Shown: in pieces, positions 1-6,888 of the stretch
Numbering within the stretch: position 1 is the first letter of the stretch
Layout of the letters: every line of letters starts with the position of its first letter
Assembly: GCA_025463615.1 (NCBI GenBank)
Contig: JAODAU010000057.1
Coordinates: forward strand, 1-11,579
Source of the DNA: Microbacteriaceae bacterium
Lineage (GTDB): Bacteria; Actinomycetota; Actinomycetes; Actinomycetales; Microbacteriaceae
Direction of reading: 5' to 3'
Length of the DNA: 11,579 bases
Position numbers and translations under genes: made by a program
Notes under the pieces: model-generated
Seen by the model: the letters and a program-made list of their open reading frames with translations, nothing else
The model's database searches: none
What the model was told of the DNA's origin: nothing

Positions 1-1239
<1,239 letters not shown>

Positions 1240-1242
1240 CGC

Positions 1243-1725
1243 GTGGCACGGCTCCACGTGCCCACGCGGCTGCGCTGGTCGGACCTCGACGCGTACGGGC
1301 ACGTCAACAACGTCGAGATCCTGCGCCTGCTCGAGGAGGCGCGTGTCCAGGCGCTCTGGGTCGCGGATGACGCGTCCGAACGCGCGGGAAGCCCCACCAC
1401 CGCGGTCATCGACTCCACTCTCGGCACGGACACGCTCAGCATCGTCGCGCGCACCGAGATCGAGTACCTCAAGACGATCGACTACCGCCGGAGCGCGCTC
1501 GACATCCAGCTTTGGATCTCGCGCCTCGGGGGTGCCGACTTCGACGTGGCCTACGAGATCTACTCGCCCGCGGGCGTCGAGCCGGTCGAGCTGTACGCGC
1601 GGGCGATGACCACGATCGCGCTCGTCGACGGGACCACGATGCGGCCGCGCCGCATCAACCCGGTCGAGAAGGCGGCCTGGCTGCCCTACCTCGACGACCC
1701 GGTCGTCTTCACCCGCCGCCGCTAG
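1243..1725 (+). CDS. Acyl-CoA thioesterase, hotdog fold (4HBT/YbgC/FadM-like)
   Basis: A 160-residue single-domain hotdog protein. Near the N terminus it carries RWSDLDAYGHVNN (residues 11-23), the 4-hydroxybenzoyl-CoA thioesterase family signature with a conserved Asp (D14 or D16) and HVNN, followed by the long central helix (EILRLLEEARVQALW). A second conserved-looking stretch, EYLKTIDYRRSALDIQLWISRLG, is the usual central strand region. The family hydrolyses acyl-CoA thioesters in the cytoplasm; the acyl substrate cannot be read from sequence. The start is GTG, 3 bases after the ettA stop, implying translational coupling in one operon. No signal peptide or membrane segment is seen. Family assignment is firm, exact substrate unknown. 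Confidence 0.88.
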   Translation: MARLHVPTRLRWSDLDAYGHVNNVEILRLLEEARVQALWVADDASERAGSPTTAVIDSTLGTDTLSIVARTEIEYLKTIDYRRSALDIQLWISRLGGADFDVAYEIYSPAGVEPVELYARAMTTIALVDGTTMRPRRINPVEKAAWLPYLDDPVVFTRRR

Positions 1726-1726
1726 A

Positions 1727-3241
1727 TCAGTAGCCGGAGAAGTAGTCCGTCTTGATGCGGCGGATGCCGAGGGCGCGCAGCTCGCGCCGCAGCGAGGTCA
1801 CCATCGCCGGCGGCCCGGAGACGTACGCGGTGCGTGACGTGAGCCGGGGGACCCGATCCGCGAGCACCGAGCCGTCGAGGCGTCCGGGGCCGAGGTACTG
1901 CCAGCCCGCGGGCATCCGCTCGGGCGGGTTCGGTGCGACCACGAGCACCGGCACGCCGGCGGCCTCAAGCTCTTCGGCGTAGGCGAACTCGTCCTCGCCG
2001 CGCACGGCGTAGACGACCACGACATCCCGATGCTCGCCGCTCTGCGTCATGTGCCGCAACTGGCTGATGAACGGCGTGATGCCGATGCCCCCGGCAACCA
2101 GCAGCAGCGGAACCGTCGAGTCCGACGGCAGCACGAAGTCGCCGCCGATCGCCGTGCCGTGCAGGCGCGTTCCCGGCTGGAGAGCGCCGAGCTCGCGCTT
2201 GAAGCTGCTCGAGACTTCGGGCACCTTCACGCCGAACGTGACCGTGTCGGCGGCGGGTGCCGAGCTCACGCTGAACACCCGGCGAACGCCCCGGGCGTCC
2301 GCCCGCGTGTGCGGCATCGCGAGCTCCATGTACTGCCCCGGCCGGAACGTGACGGAACGGTTCGGCGCGAACACGAGCTCCCGCGTCGTCGGTGTGAGTG
2401 CGCGTGTACCCACGTAGTGCAGCGCGATCGACCGCCGCTGGGCGAACGCGAACGCGAACGCGAGGATGTTGCCGACCACGAGCGCCAGCTCCGGCGTCGT
2501 GTTGAACGGGCCGAACGAGAACGGCACCGAGTAGAGCACCCCCACGACGGCGGCGAACACCAGCTGCTGCCAGCGCCGCGGCGGCAGGGTGAGCGGCTCG
2601 TCCACCATGAATCCGGCGAAGAACACGAGCGGCGCAGACCCGACCGCGAACGAGAGTGCGTCGCCGAAGCCGATGTTCAGCGCGAGGAATCGCACCATCG
2701 TGATCACGAAGGCGACCCCGAGGAACGTGCCCACCAGCGCGAACCGCCGCGTGCGCCACACGACGAGGAACGCGCCGATCGCCACGGGAGCGAGCAGGAA
2801 CGGCGTGCCGACCCACCATCCCGCCGCGGAGAGCTGGGTGAACGCGATGATGAGCGCCGCGATCGCGACCGGGTTGAAGATGTGGCGCCCGCGAACGGCG
2901 AGCAGGTACTTGGATGCCGTGGCGATGAGGGCGACCAGGGCATAGACGAGCAGGCCGCGGGCATCCGTCGTCGGCAGGAACAGGAAGAACAGCAGCAGCG
3001 CGGTGATGAGCGCGGACTCAGTGTGCGGGCTCACCCGGAAGATCAGCCCGAACAGCCGGTTCGACGCGTAGCCCACCACGAGGAACACGAACAGCGGCAG
3101 CAGCAGCGCGGGCAGCGCGAACGGCAGCGCCCGGGGAATCAGCGAGAGCACGAGCGCGATCGCGGCGATCGCGGCCAGCACGATCACCATCAGCCGGTAC
3201 ATCGTCACGCGCCCGGTGAGCGCGTCGAGCCAGCGCGTCAC
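1727..3241 (-). CDS. RnfD/NqrB-like membrane protein fused to an FNR-type NAD(P)H:flavin oxidoreductase domain
   Basis: 504 residues in two halves. Residues about 14-270 form roughly eight to ten hydrophobic segments with RnfD/NqrB-like wording, including HIFNPVAIA (120-128) and a loop ending in DEPLT (214-218). Residues about 275-504 are a ferredoxin-NADP reductase module: RPGQY (300-304), the FAD-binding RVFSVSS (321-327), the NAD(P)-binding GGIGITP (384-390), YVSGPPAM (473-480) and C-terminal FSGY. Inferred role: oxidise NAD(P)H in the cytoplasm and pass electrons through the membrane to an extracytoplasmic flavoprotein. I chose the GTG at 3241 because it overlaps the apbE stop as GTGA; the open frame runs on to 3403, but that part is arginine-rich shadow sequence inside apbE. 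An alternative start is the ATG at 3202. It is last in a three-gene operon behind an FMN-binding lipoprotein and ApbE. Oddity: the Thr that carries covalent FMN in RnfD/NqrB (S-G-A-T) is not present; the aligned stretch reads VGSAPL (200-205). Confidence 0.88.
   Translation of the reverse strand: MTRWLDALTGRVTMYRLMVIVLAAIAAIALVLSLIPRALPFALPALLLPLFVFLVVGYASNRLFGLIFRVSPHTESALITALLLFFLFLPTTDARGLLVYALVALIATASKYLLAVRGRHIFNPVAIAALIIAFTQLSAAGWWVGTPFLLAPVAIGAFLVVWRTRRFALVGTFLGVAFVITMVRFLALNIGFGDALSFAVGSAPLVFFAGFMVDEPLTLPPRRWQQLVFAAVVGVLYSVPFSFGPFNTTPELALVVGNILAFAFAFAQRRSIALHYVGTRALTPTTRELVFAPNRSVTFRPGQYMELAMPHTRADARGVRRVFSVSSAPAADTVTFGVKVPEVSSSFKRELGALQPGTRLHGTAIGGDFVLPSDSTVPLLLVAGGIGITPFISQLRHMTQSGEHRDVVVVYAVRGEDEFAYAEELEAAGVPVLVVAPNPPERMPAGWQYLGPGRLDGSVLADRVPRLTSRTAYVSGPPAMVTSLRRELRALGIRRIKTDYFSGY
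2442..2463. repeat. GCGAAC hexanucleotide tandem repeat inside a coding region
   Basis: About 3.7 tandem copies of GCGAAC on the plus strand. On the coding (minus) strand it encodes the alternating AFAFAFA of the last membrane segment of the RnfD-like domain, residues about 261-267. It keeps the reading frame; gain or loss of a unit would add or remove two hydrophobic residues without a frameshift. Probably a by-product of codon choice in a hydrophobic helix. Confidence 0.6.
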
Positions 3242-4092
3242 GAGAAGAGCTCGCCGGGGAGATCGGCCGAGCGCTCGGCCTGGCCCGACGCGAACAGGCG
3301 CACGAACTGGAAGTCGAAGACCTCGGCGAGGTGGCCAGGGTCGGTGAAGAACAGGGCCGTGGCGAGCCCGTCGGCCACGAGCGCGGAGTCGGCGATCGCC
3401 CACGTCGCGACCACGTCGCGGGTCGGCTCGCCGGTGCGCCCGTCGAGGATGTGGTGCAGGCCCTCGCCCCAGACGCGGCGGTTGGATCCCGAGGCGCAGA
3501 CGGAGGCATCCGACACCTCGACCACGCCGATGGCCAGGCTGGGGTCGAACGGATGCTCCAGCCCCACCCGCAGCAGGCCCGGCCCGCGCGTGAGGATGTC
3601 ACCGCTCGCGTCGATCACGTACTCGCCGATGCCGTTCGCCTCGAGCACCTCGCCGACCAGGTCGACGAGGTAGCCCTTGCCGGCCGCGCCGACGTCGAGC
3701 AGGGCGGGCTCGTCGGCGACGAGCGTGGATCCGGTGCGGACCATCGCGCGCCAGTTCGGCGCGACGACCGCGTCGCCCCGGCGCCGCAGCGAGTACCGCG
3801 CGTCGTACCCGAGCGTCTCGAGCGAACGCCCGACGAGCGGGGTGACCGCGCCGTCGCTGCGCTCGAAGAGCGCGTCGTAGAGATCGAACAGGGCGCCGGC
3901 ATCCGGCGGGAAGGAAGCCGTGCCCCCTGTAGCGGCGAACGACGTGACCAGCGAGTCGTCACGGAAGCGGGAGTAGGCGCGGTCGAACTCCTCGACGCGC
4001 GCGACTACACGAGCCGCGACATCCGGATGCAGCGGCTCCGCGGTCTCGACCGCCCAGCCCGTGCCGATCCCCTCGAACCGGAACTCAGGCAC
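3238..4092 (-). CDS. apbE: FAD:protein FMN transferase, ApbE family
   Basis: 284 residues, close to the catalytic core of ApbE. Recognisable blocks: GTGW (10-13), FDRAYSRFRDDSLVTSF (36-52), SDGAVTPLVG (79-88), DVGAAGKGYLVDLVG (133-147), DASGDI (161-166), HHILDGRTGEPT (213-224) and ADGLATALFF (240-249), where the Asp/Thr metal and flavin-binding residues of the family lie. ApbE transfers FMN from FAD to a Ser/Thr of a target protein using Mg2+; the natural target here is the FMN-binding lipoprotein encoded just upstream. The GTG start at 4092 has a good ribosome binding site (GAAGGA, 5 bases away) inside the end of the lipoprotein gene, overlapping it by 8 bases; the frame is open further upstream but that part looks like shadow sequence. 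The stop overlaps the start of the membrane reductase gene as GTGA. Oddity: no signal peptide or lipobox, although the presumed substrate is exported. Confidence 0.92.
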   Translation of the reverse strand: MPEFRFEGIGTGWAVETAEPLHPDVAARVVARVEEFDRAYSRFRDDSLVTSFAATGGTASFPPDAGALFDLYDALFERSDGAVTPLVGRSLETLGYDARYSLRRRGDAVVAPNWRAMVRTGSTLVADEPALLDVGAAGKGYLVDLVGEVLEANGIGEYVIDASGDILTRGPGLLRVGLEHPFDPSLAIGVVEVSDASVCASGSNRRVWGEGLHHILDGRTGEPTRDVVATWAIADSALVADGLATALFFTDPGHLAEVFDFQFVRLFASGQAERSADLPGELFS

Positions 4093-4534
4093 TCGCGTCC
4101 TTCTCGATGGCGGCGATCGCCTCGTTGAAGCCGATGCTGGTGAGCGACGAACCGGCCACCCGCGAGACCTTGAGGGACGTGATCTTCTTGCCCACGACCT
4201 CGGAGTTGATGCCGTTGATGAACTGCGTCTGGTACTGCTTGGCCGTGGGGTCACTCGCGTCGGTGGTGACGGTGAGGTCGGTGACGACGCCGCTGGCGAG
4301 GGTGGCCTTGACCGTCACCTTCTGCGTGCCACCGGGGGACTGGTAGGTGGCCGACTCGGTGTAGCTGCCGTCCTTGAGCGAGCTGGCGTCGACCGTGGAA
4401 TCCGAGCCGGTGTTGGACGACTCGTCCGAGCTCGACGAGCTGGAATCGGTGGCTGTGGCGGAGCAGCCGGCGAGGGCGGTCATGAGCGAGACCCCGGCCA
4501 GGGCGGACAGGGCGATCTTGTGGTTGGGTCGCAT
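4085..4534 (-). CDS. FMN-binding domain lipoprotein (extracytoplasmic flavin carrier)
   Basis: 149 residues from the ATG at 4534, chosen because AAGAGAGA lies just upstream and the signal peptide then has normal length; a GTG at 4570 would add 12 non-signal-like residues. Residues 1-24 are a lipoprotein signal ending in lipobox LAGC with lipidated Cys24. Residues about 25-52 are a Ser/Asp-rich flexible linker. Residues about 54-146 form an FMN_bind-type domain: DGSYTESATYQSPGG, then QKVTVKATLASGVVTDLTV, QYQTQFINGINSEVVGK and the C-terminal RVAGSSLTSIGFNEAI (125-140). In the family this last block holds the flavin-accepting Ser/Thr (usual pattern D-x-x-S/T-G-A-S/T); here it reads S-R-V-A-G-S-S, so Ser130 is the likely acceptor. 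The role is inferred as surface electron carrier between the membrane reductase and an external acceptor. First gene of the operon, preceded by a candidate response-regulator site. Confidence 0.88.
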   Translation of the reverse strand: MRPNHKIALSALAGVSLMTALAGCSATATDSSSSSSDESSNTGSDSTVDASSLKDGSYTESATYQSPGGTQKVTVKATLASGVVTDLTVTTDASDPTAKQYQTQFINGINSEVVGKKITSLKVSRVAGSSLTSIGFNEAIAAIEKDASA

Positions 4535-4592
4535 GATCTCTCTTACGTTCGGGGGCGTCGCGTGTCTCACGCTATGGGGCGGTCATCGCCAA

Positions 4593-4598
4593 ACACTA
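4593..4598 (-). promoter_or_regulatory. Candidate -10 element of the flavin redox operon
   Basis: On the minus strand the hexamer reads TAGTGT, fitting the TAnnnT core. It lies about 60 bases upstream of the lipoprotein ATG. With a 17-base spacer the -35 position reads ACAGAA, a poor match to TTGACA, and falls within the direct repeat at 4606-4623. A weak -35 covered by an activator-type repeat is the arrangement of many response-regulator-activated promoters. Read from sequence only. Confidence 0.35.
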
Positions 4599-4605
4599 TG
4601 CGCGA

Positions 4606-4623
4606 TCTGTGAGCTTTCTGTGA
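4606..4623 (-). promoter_or_regulatory. 7-4-7 direct repeat, candidate PhoP/OmpR-family response-regulator site
   Basis: The minus strand reads TCACAGA-AAGC-TCACAGA: two perfect 7-mers separated by 4 bases (11-base period, one helical turn). The known M. tuberculosis PhoP motif is TCACAGC-N4-TCACAGC, so six of seven bases per half match with identical spacing. It lies 72-89 bases upstream of the FMN-lipoprotein ATG and overlaps the -35 position of the candidate promoter. Which regulator binds here is unknown; no response-regulator gene is in the window. Confidence 0.5.
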
Positions 4624-4670
4624 TGCGCGGTGGGATACCGTCACTAGAGCCACGAGCGCGGCCGCGATCG

Positions 4671-4686
4671 GGTTCAGATCTGAACC
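4671..4686. promoter_or_regulatory. 16-bp perfect palindrome, candidate operator
   Basis: GGTTCAGATCTGAACC is a perfect inverted repeat with no spacer. After a 2-base mismatch on each side the symmetry resumes (CGAT at 4665-4668 against ATCG at 4689-4692), giving 24 of 28 matched positions. It sits about 43 bases upstream of the sigma-factor ATG in the divergent control region. No T-run follows and no plus-strand gene ends nearby, so it is not an intrinsic terminator. A dimeric repressor site is the simplest reading; the binder is unknown. Confidence 0.5.
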
Positions 4687-4715
4687 GAATCGGCTCGCGC
4701 GTCGTGTAAATCGGC

Positions 4716-4726
4716 GGAGGAGGTGA
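4716..4726 (+). promoter_or_regulatory. Strong ribosome binding site of the sigma factor gene
   Basis: GGAGGAGGTGA is close to the full anti-Shine-Dalgarno complement. Its AGGAGG core ends 5 bases before the ATG at 4729 but overlaps the in-frame GTG at 4723, which decides the start in favour of the ATG. Confidence 0.75.
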
Positions 4727-4728
4727 CC

Positions 4729-5235
4729 ATGGCAGACCAGCAGGCAGAGCTGTTGCGTGCGCTGTACGACGAGCACGGGCCGGCGCTCTGGCGTTACGTC
4801 GTGTGGCTCACCGGTGACCGCCACCTCGCCGAGGACGTCGTGCAGGAGACCCTCGTGCGCGCCTGGCGCAAGCCCGCCGTTCTCGACCAGTCGGAGGGCT
4901 CGGCCAAGGCCTGGCTGTTCACCGTGGCACGCAACCTCGTCATCGACGGCAAGCGCAGCGCCTACAACCGCCACGAATTCTCCACCGAGGTCATGCCCGA
5001 GCGCGAGGTCGCCGACCACACCGACGCACTGCTGGATGCCTGGCTCGTCTCCGACGCGCTGACCACACTCTCGCAGGACCACCGCCTCGTCGTCGTGCAC
5101 GCCTACTACCGCGGCCAGTCCATCGCCGAGATCGCCGCGGAGCTCGGCATCCCCGCGGGTACGGTGAAGTCGCGCCTGCACTACGCGCTGCGCGCCCTGC
5201 GCCTCGCGCTCCAGGAGAGGGGGGTGACCGAATGA
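4729..5235 (+). CDS. ECF-family RNA polymerase sigma factor (SigL/SigK-like)
   Basis: 168 residues with the two-domain layout of a group 4 sigma factor. Sigma-2 spans about 8-75, with the region 2 core AEDVVQETLVRAWRKP and the promoter-melting segment AWLFTVARNLVIDGKRS. Sigma-4 spans about 108-160: LSQDHRLVVVHAYYRGQSIAEIAAELGIPAGTVKSRLHYALRAL in outline, a helix-turn-helix with the usual GTVKSRL recognition helix. It would direct RNA polymerase to a small regulon when released from its anti-sigma factor, encoded immediately downstream and overlapping by ATGA. Pairing with a membrane zinc-finger anti-sigma resembles mycobacterial SigL-RslA, but I cannot fix the ECF group by eye. It is divergent from the flavin redox operon, sharing a control region of about 190 bases with a palindrome and a direct repeat. 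Target promoters are unknown. Confidence 0.93.
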   Translation: MADQQAELLRALYDEHGPALWRYVVWLTGDRHLAEDVVQETLVRAWRKPAVLDQSEGSAKAWLFTVARNLVIDGKRSAYNRHEFSTEVMPEREVADHTDALLDAWLVSDALTTLSQDHRLVVVHAYYRGQSIAEIAAELGIPAGTVKSRLHYALRALRLALQERGVTE

Positions 5236-5948
5236 GCGCCAACGACCCGTACGCCGAGTGGGACGCCGCCTATGTGCTCGGCTCGCTCTCCGCGACGGAG
5301 CGCCGCGAGTTCGAGCAGCACCTAGCCGAGTGCGACTCCTGCGCCCTCTCCGTGGCCGAGCTCGCCGGGCTTCCCGGGCTGCTGGCGAAGGTGCCCGCGG
5401 AGGACGCTCTCGCGCTGAGCGAGGCCCCCGGCATCCCGATGCCGCCCACGCTGCTGCCCCGTCTCGTGCGGTCCGCCCGCCGTCGGCAGCGCCGCGCGCG
5501 GGCATATGTCGCCGGCGGCATAGTCGCCGCGGCAGCCGTTGCGGCCGCCCTCGTGCTGGTGCTGCCCACCGTGCTGCCCGCCGCCGAGCAGTCGCAGACC
5601 CAGCAGGCATCCCGGTCGCTGCAGCTGAGCCAGGTGGTCACGAGCCCGATCACCGCCAGCATCCACCTGGTGCCCGAGGGCTGGGGCACGCGCATCGAGA
5701 TGAAGTGCGGCTACGGCCCCGTCCCGACGACCGGACCCGCTCCGACCTACGACCCCGCCACCGCGCGCTCGTACGCAATGTATGTCACCGACAAGAGCGG
5801 CAAGTCGACCGAGGTCGCCACGTGGTGGGCGTCGCCGGGAACCACCGCCTGGCCGTCGGGCACCGTGAGCCTGCCCGTCGACAGGATCGCGTCGGTCGAC
5901 GTGCGGGCCGTGCCCGACGGCACGGTGCTGCTCCGCGGCGCGCTCTAG
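5232..5948 (+). CDS. Membrane-anchored zinc-finger anti-sigma factor
   Basis: 238 residues. Residues 1-50 form a zinc-binding anti-sigma domain with H30-x3-C34-x2-C37 in EQHLAECDSCALSVAEL, preceded by WDAAYVLGSLSATERREFE, typical wording for these proteins. A very basic stretch (RSARRRQRRAR, 80-90) precedes one membrane helix at about 92-117, so the N terminus is cytoplasmic and holds the sigma factor, and residues about 118-238 lie outside the membrane. The outer domain has one Cys (C159 in EMKCGYG) and no family I can name. The ATG overlaps the sigma stop codon and has its own ribosome binding site (GGAGAGGGGGG). In the ZAS family, release of the sigma factor follows oxidation of the zinc site or proteolysis; which applies here is not visible. 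The stop codon shares the tetranucleotide CTAG with the convergent tesB stop. Confidence 0.9.
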   Translation: MSANDPYAEWDAAYVLGSLSATERREFEQHLAECDSCALSVAELAGLPGLLAKVPAEDALALSEAPGIPMPPTLLPRLVRSARRRQRRARAYVAGGIVAAAAVAAALVLVLPTVLPAAEQSQTQQASRSLQLSQVVTSPITASIHLVPEGWGTRIEMKCGYGPVPTTGPAPTYDPATARSYAMYVTDKSGKSTEVATWWASPGTTAWPSGTVSLPVDRIASVDVRAVPDGTVLLRGAL

Positions 5949-6823
5949 CTGAACTCGTCCAGGGGAACGCGGATGGTGCCCTCCTGGGCCACGCTCGCGA
6001 GCAGCCTGCCGTCGCGCGCAAAGATGCGGCCGAGCGAGAGGCCGCGGCCTCCGCGCGCGTTCGGCGACTCCTGCGTATAGAGCAGCCACTCGTCCACGCG
6101 GCCGAAGCGGTGGAACCACATCGCGTGGTCGAGGCTCGCCATCTTGAGTCCGGGCGTCACCCACGGCACGCCGTGCCTGCGCATGATCGGCTCGAGGATC
6201 GTGTAGTCGCTCGCGTAGGCGAGCGCGGCGCGGTGGATGGCCGGGTCGTCCGGCAGCGGACCGATCGCCTTCAGCCACACGGCCTGGTGCGCCGTGTGCT
6301 CGCCCTCCACGCTGAGGAACACGGGGGAGGGCACGTGCCGCATGTCGAACGGCCGGCCGTTGGCCCAGACCTTCGCCACCGGGTGGTCGAAGCCGCCGAG
6401 CAGTTCGGAGACGCTCGGGAGGTCCTCGGGCTGCGGCAGGCCCGTGGGCATCTCGACCTGGTGCTCAAGGCCGTCGTTCGCGTCCTGGAACGAGGCGATC
6501 ATGGAGAGGATCGGCAGCCCGTGCTGGTACGCCTGGGTGCGGCGGGTCGAGAACGAGCGGCCGTCGTGGATGCGGTCCACCGAGAACGTGATCGGCTCGT
6601 CCATGTCGCCAGGGCGCAGGAAATAGCCGTGCATCGAGTGAACGTCGCGCCCCTCCTGGAGCGTGCGCTGGGCGGCGACGAGCGACTGTGCGAGCACCTG
6701 GCCGCCGAAGACCCGGCCCTGCGGCATCCACTGGCTCGAGCCGATGAAGATGTCTTCCTGGGTGCGCGCGTGGGTGTTGGTGAGGTCGAGTGCGGCGAGC
6801 ATGTTCTCGAGCGGGTCGGGCAT
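5945..6823 (-). CDS. tesB: Acyl-CoA thioesterase II (TesB)
   Basis: 292 residues against 286 in E. coli TesB, colinear over the whole length as a double hotdog. Seen: RVFGGQVLAQSLVAA (37-51), VHSMHGYFLRPGD (61-73), DGRSFSTRR (87-95), YASD (203-206), LDHAMWFH (231-238), DEWLLY (244-249) and SVAQEG (277-282). The E. coli catalytic network Asp204/Thr228/Gln278 maps to Asp206, Ser230 and Gln280; the Thr-to-Ser change keeps the hydroxyl. The enzyme hydrolyses medium to long acyl-CoAs to free acid and CoA in the cytoplasm. The ATG at 6823 has GGAG at normal spacing. The gene stands alone on the minus strand, divergent from the 6889 gene and convergent with the anti-sigma gene, with which it shares a 4-base stop overlap. 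Confidence 0.95.
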   Translation of the reverse strand: MPDPLENMLAALDLTNTHARTQEDIFIGSSQWMPQGRVFGGQVLAQSLVAAQRTLQEGRDVHSMHGYFLRPGDMDEPITFSVDRIHDGRSFSTRRTQAYQHGLPILSMIASFQDANDGLEHQVEMPTGLPQPEDLPSVSELLGGFDHPVAKVWANGRPFDMRHVPSPVFLSVEGEHTAHQAVWLKAIGPLPDDPAIHRAALAYASDYTILEPIMRRHGVPWVTPGLKMASLDHAMWFHRFGRVDEWLLYTQESPNARGGRGLSLGRIFARDGRLLASVAQEGTIRVPLDEFS

Positions 6824-6869
6824 CGGTTCTCCGTCATCTCGTGGCGCGGTCGGCGGCGGGTCCTGCGCT

Positions 6870-6880
6870 GTAATAGTTTA
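6870..6880. promoter_or_regulatory. AT-rich island, candidate overlapping -10 elements for two divergent genes
   Basis: GTAATAGTTTA is the only AT-rich patch in the 65-base gap between tesB and the 6889 gene. On the plus strand TAATAG or TAGTTT could be a -10 whose transcript would start only a few bases before the ATG at 6889, giving a near-leaderless mRNA; only a weak AAGAG precedes that ATG. On the minus strand TAAACT could be a -10 for tesB with a leader of about 45 bases. No convincing -35 is seen for either. Confidence 0.35.
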
Positions 6881-6888
6881 AGAGTCAC

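Noticed and set aside
2030..3673. Plus-strand open frame of 547 codons opposite the RnfD-FNR and apbE genes
   Set aside because: Arg/Glu/His-rich low-complexity product, antisense to two genes with clear family motifs; a GC-rich shadow.
4606..4623. CRP/FNR-type site (TGTGA...TCACA)
   Set aside because: The two TGTGA elements are in direct, not inverted, orientation, so CRP symmetry is absent; the response-regulator reading fits better.
4671..4686. The palindrome as an intrinsic terminator
   Set aside because: No spacer to act as a loop, no T-run on either side, and both flanking genes point away from it.
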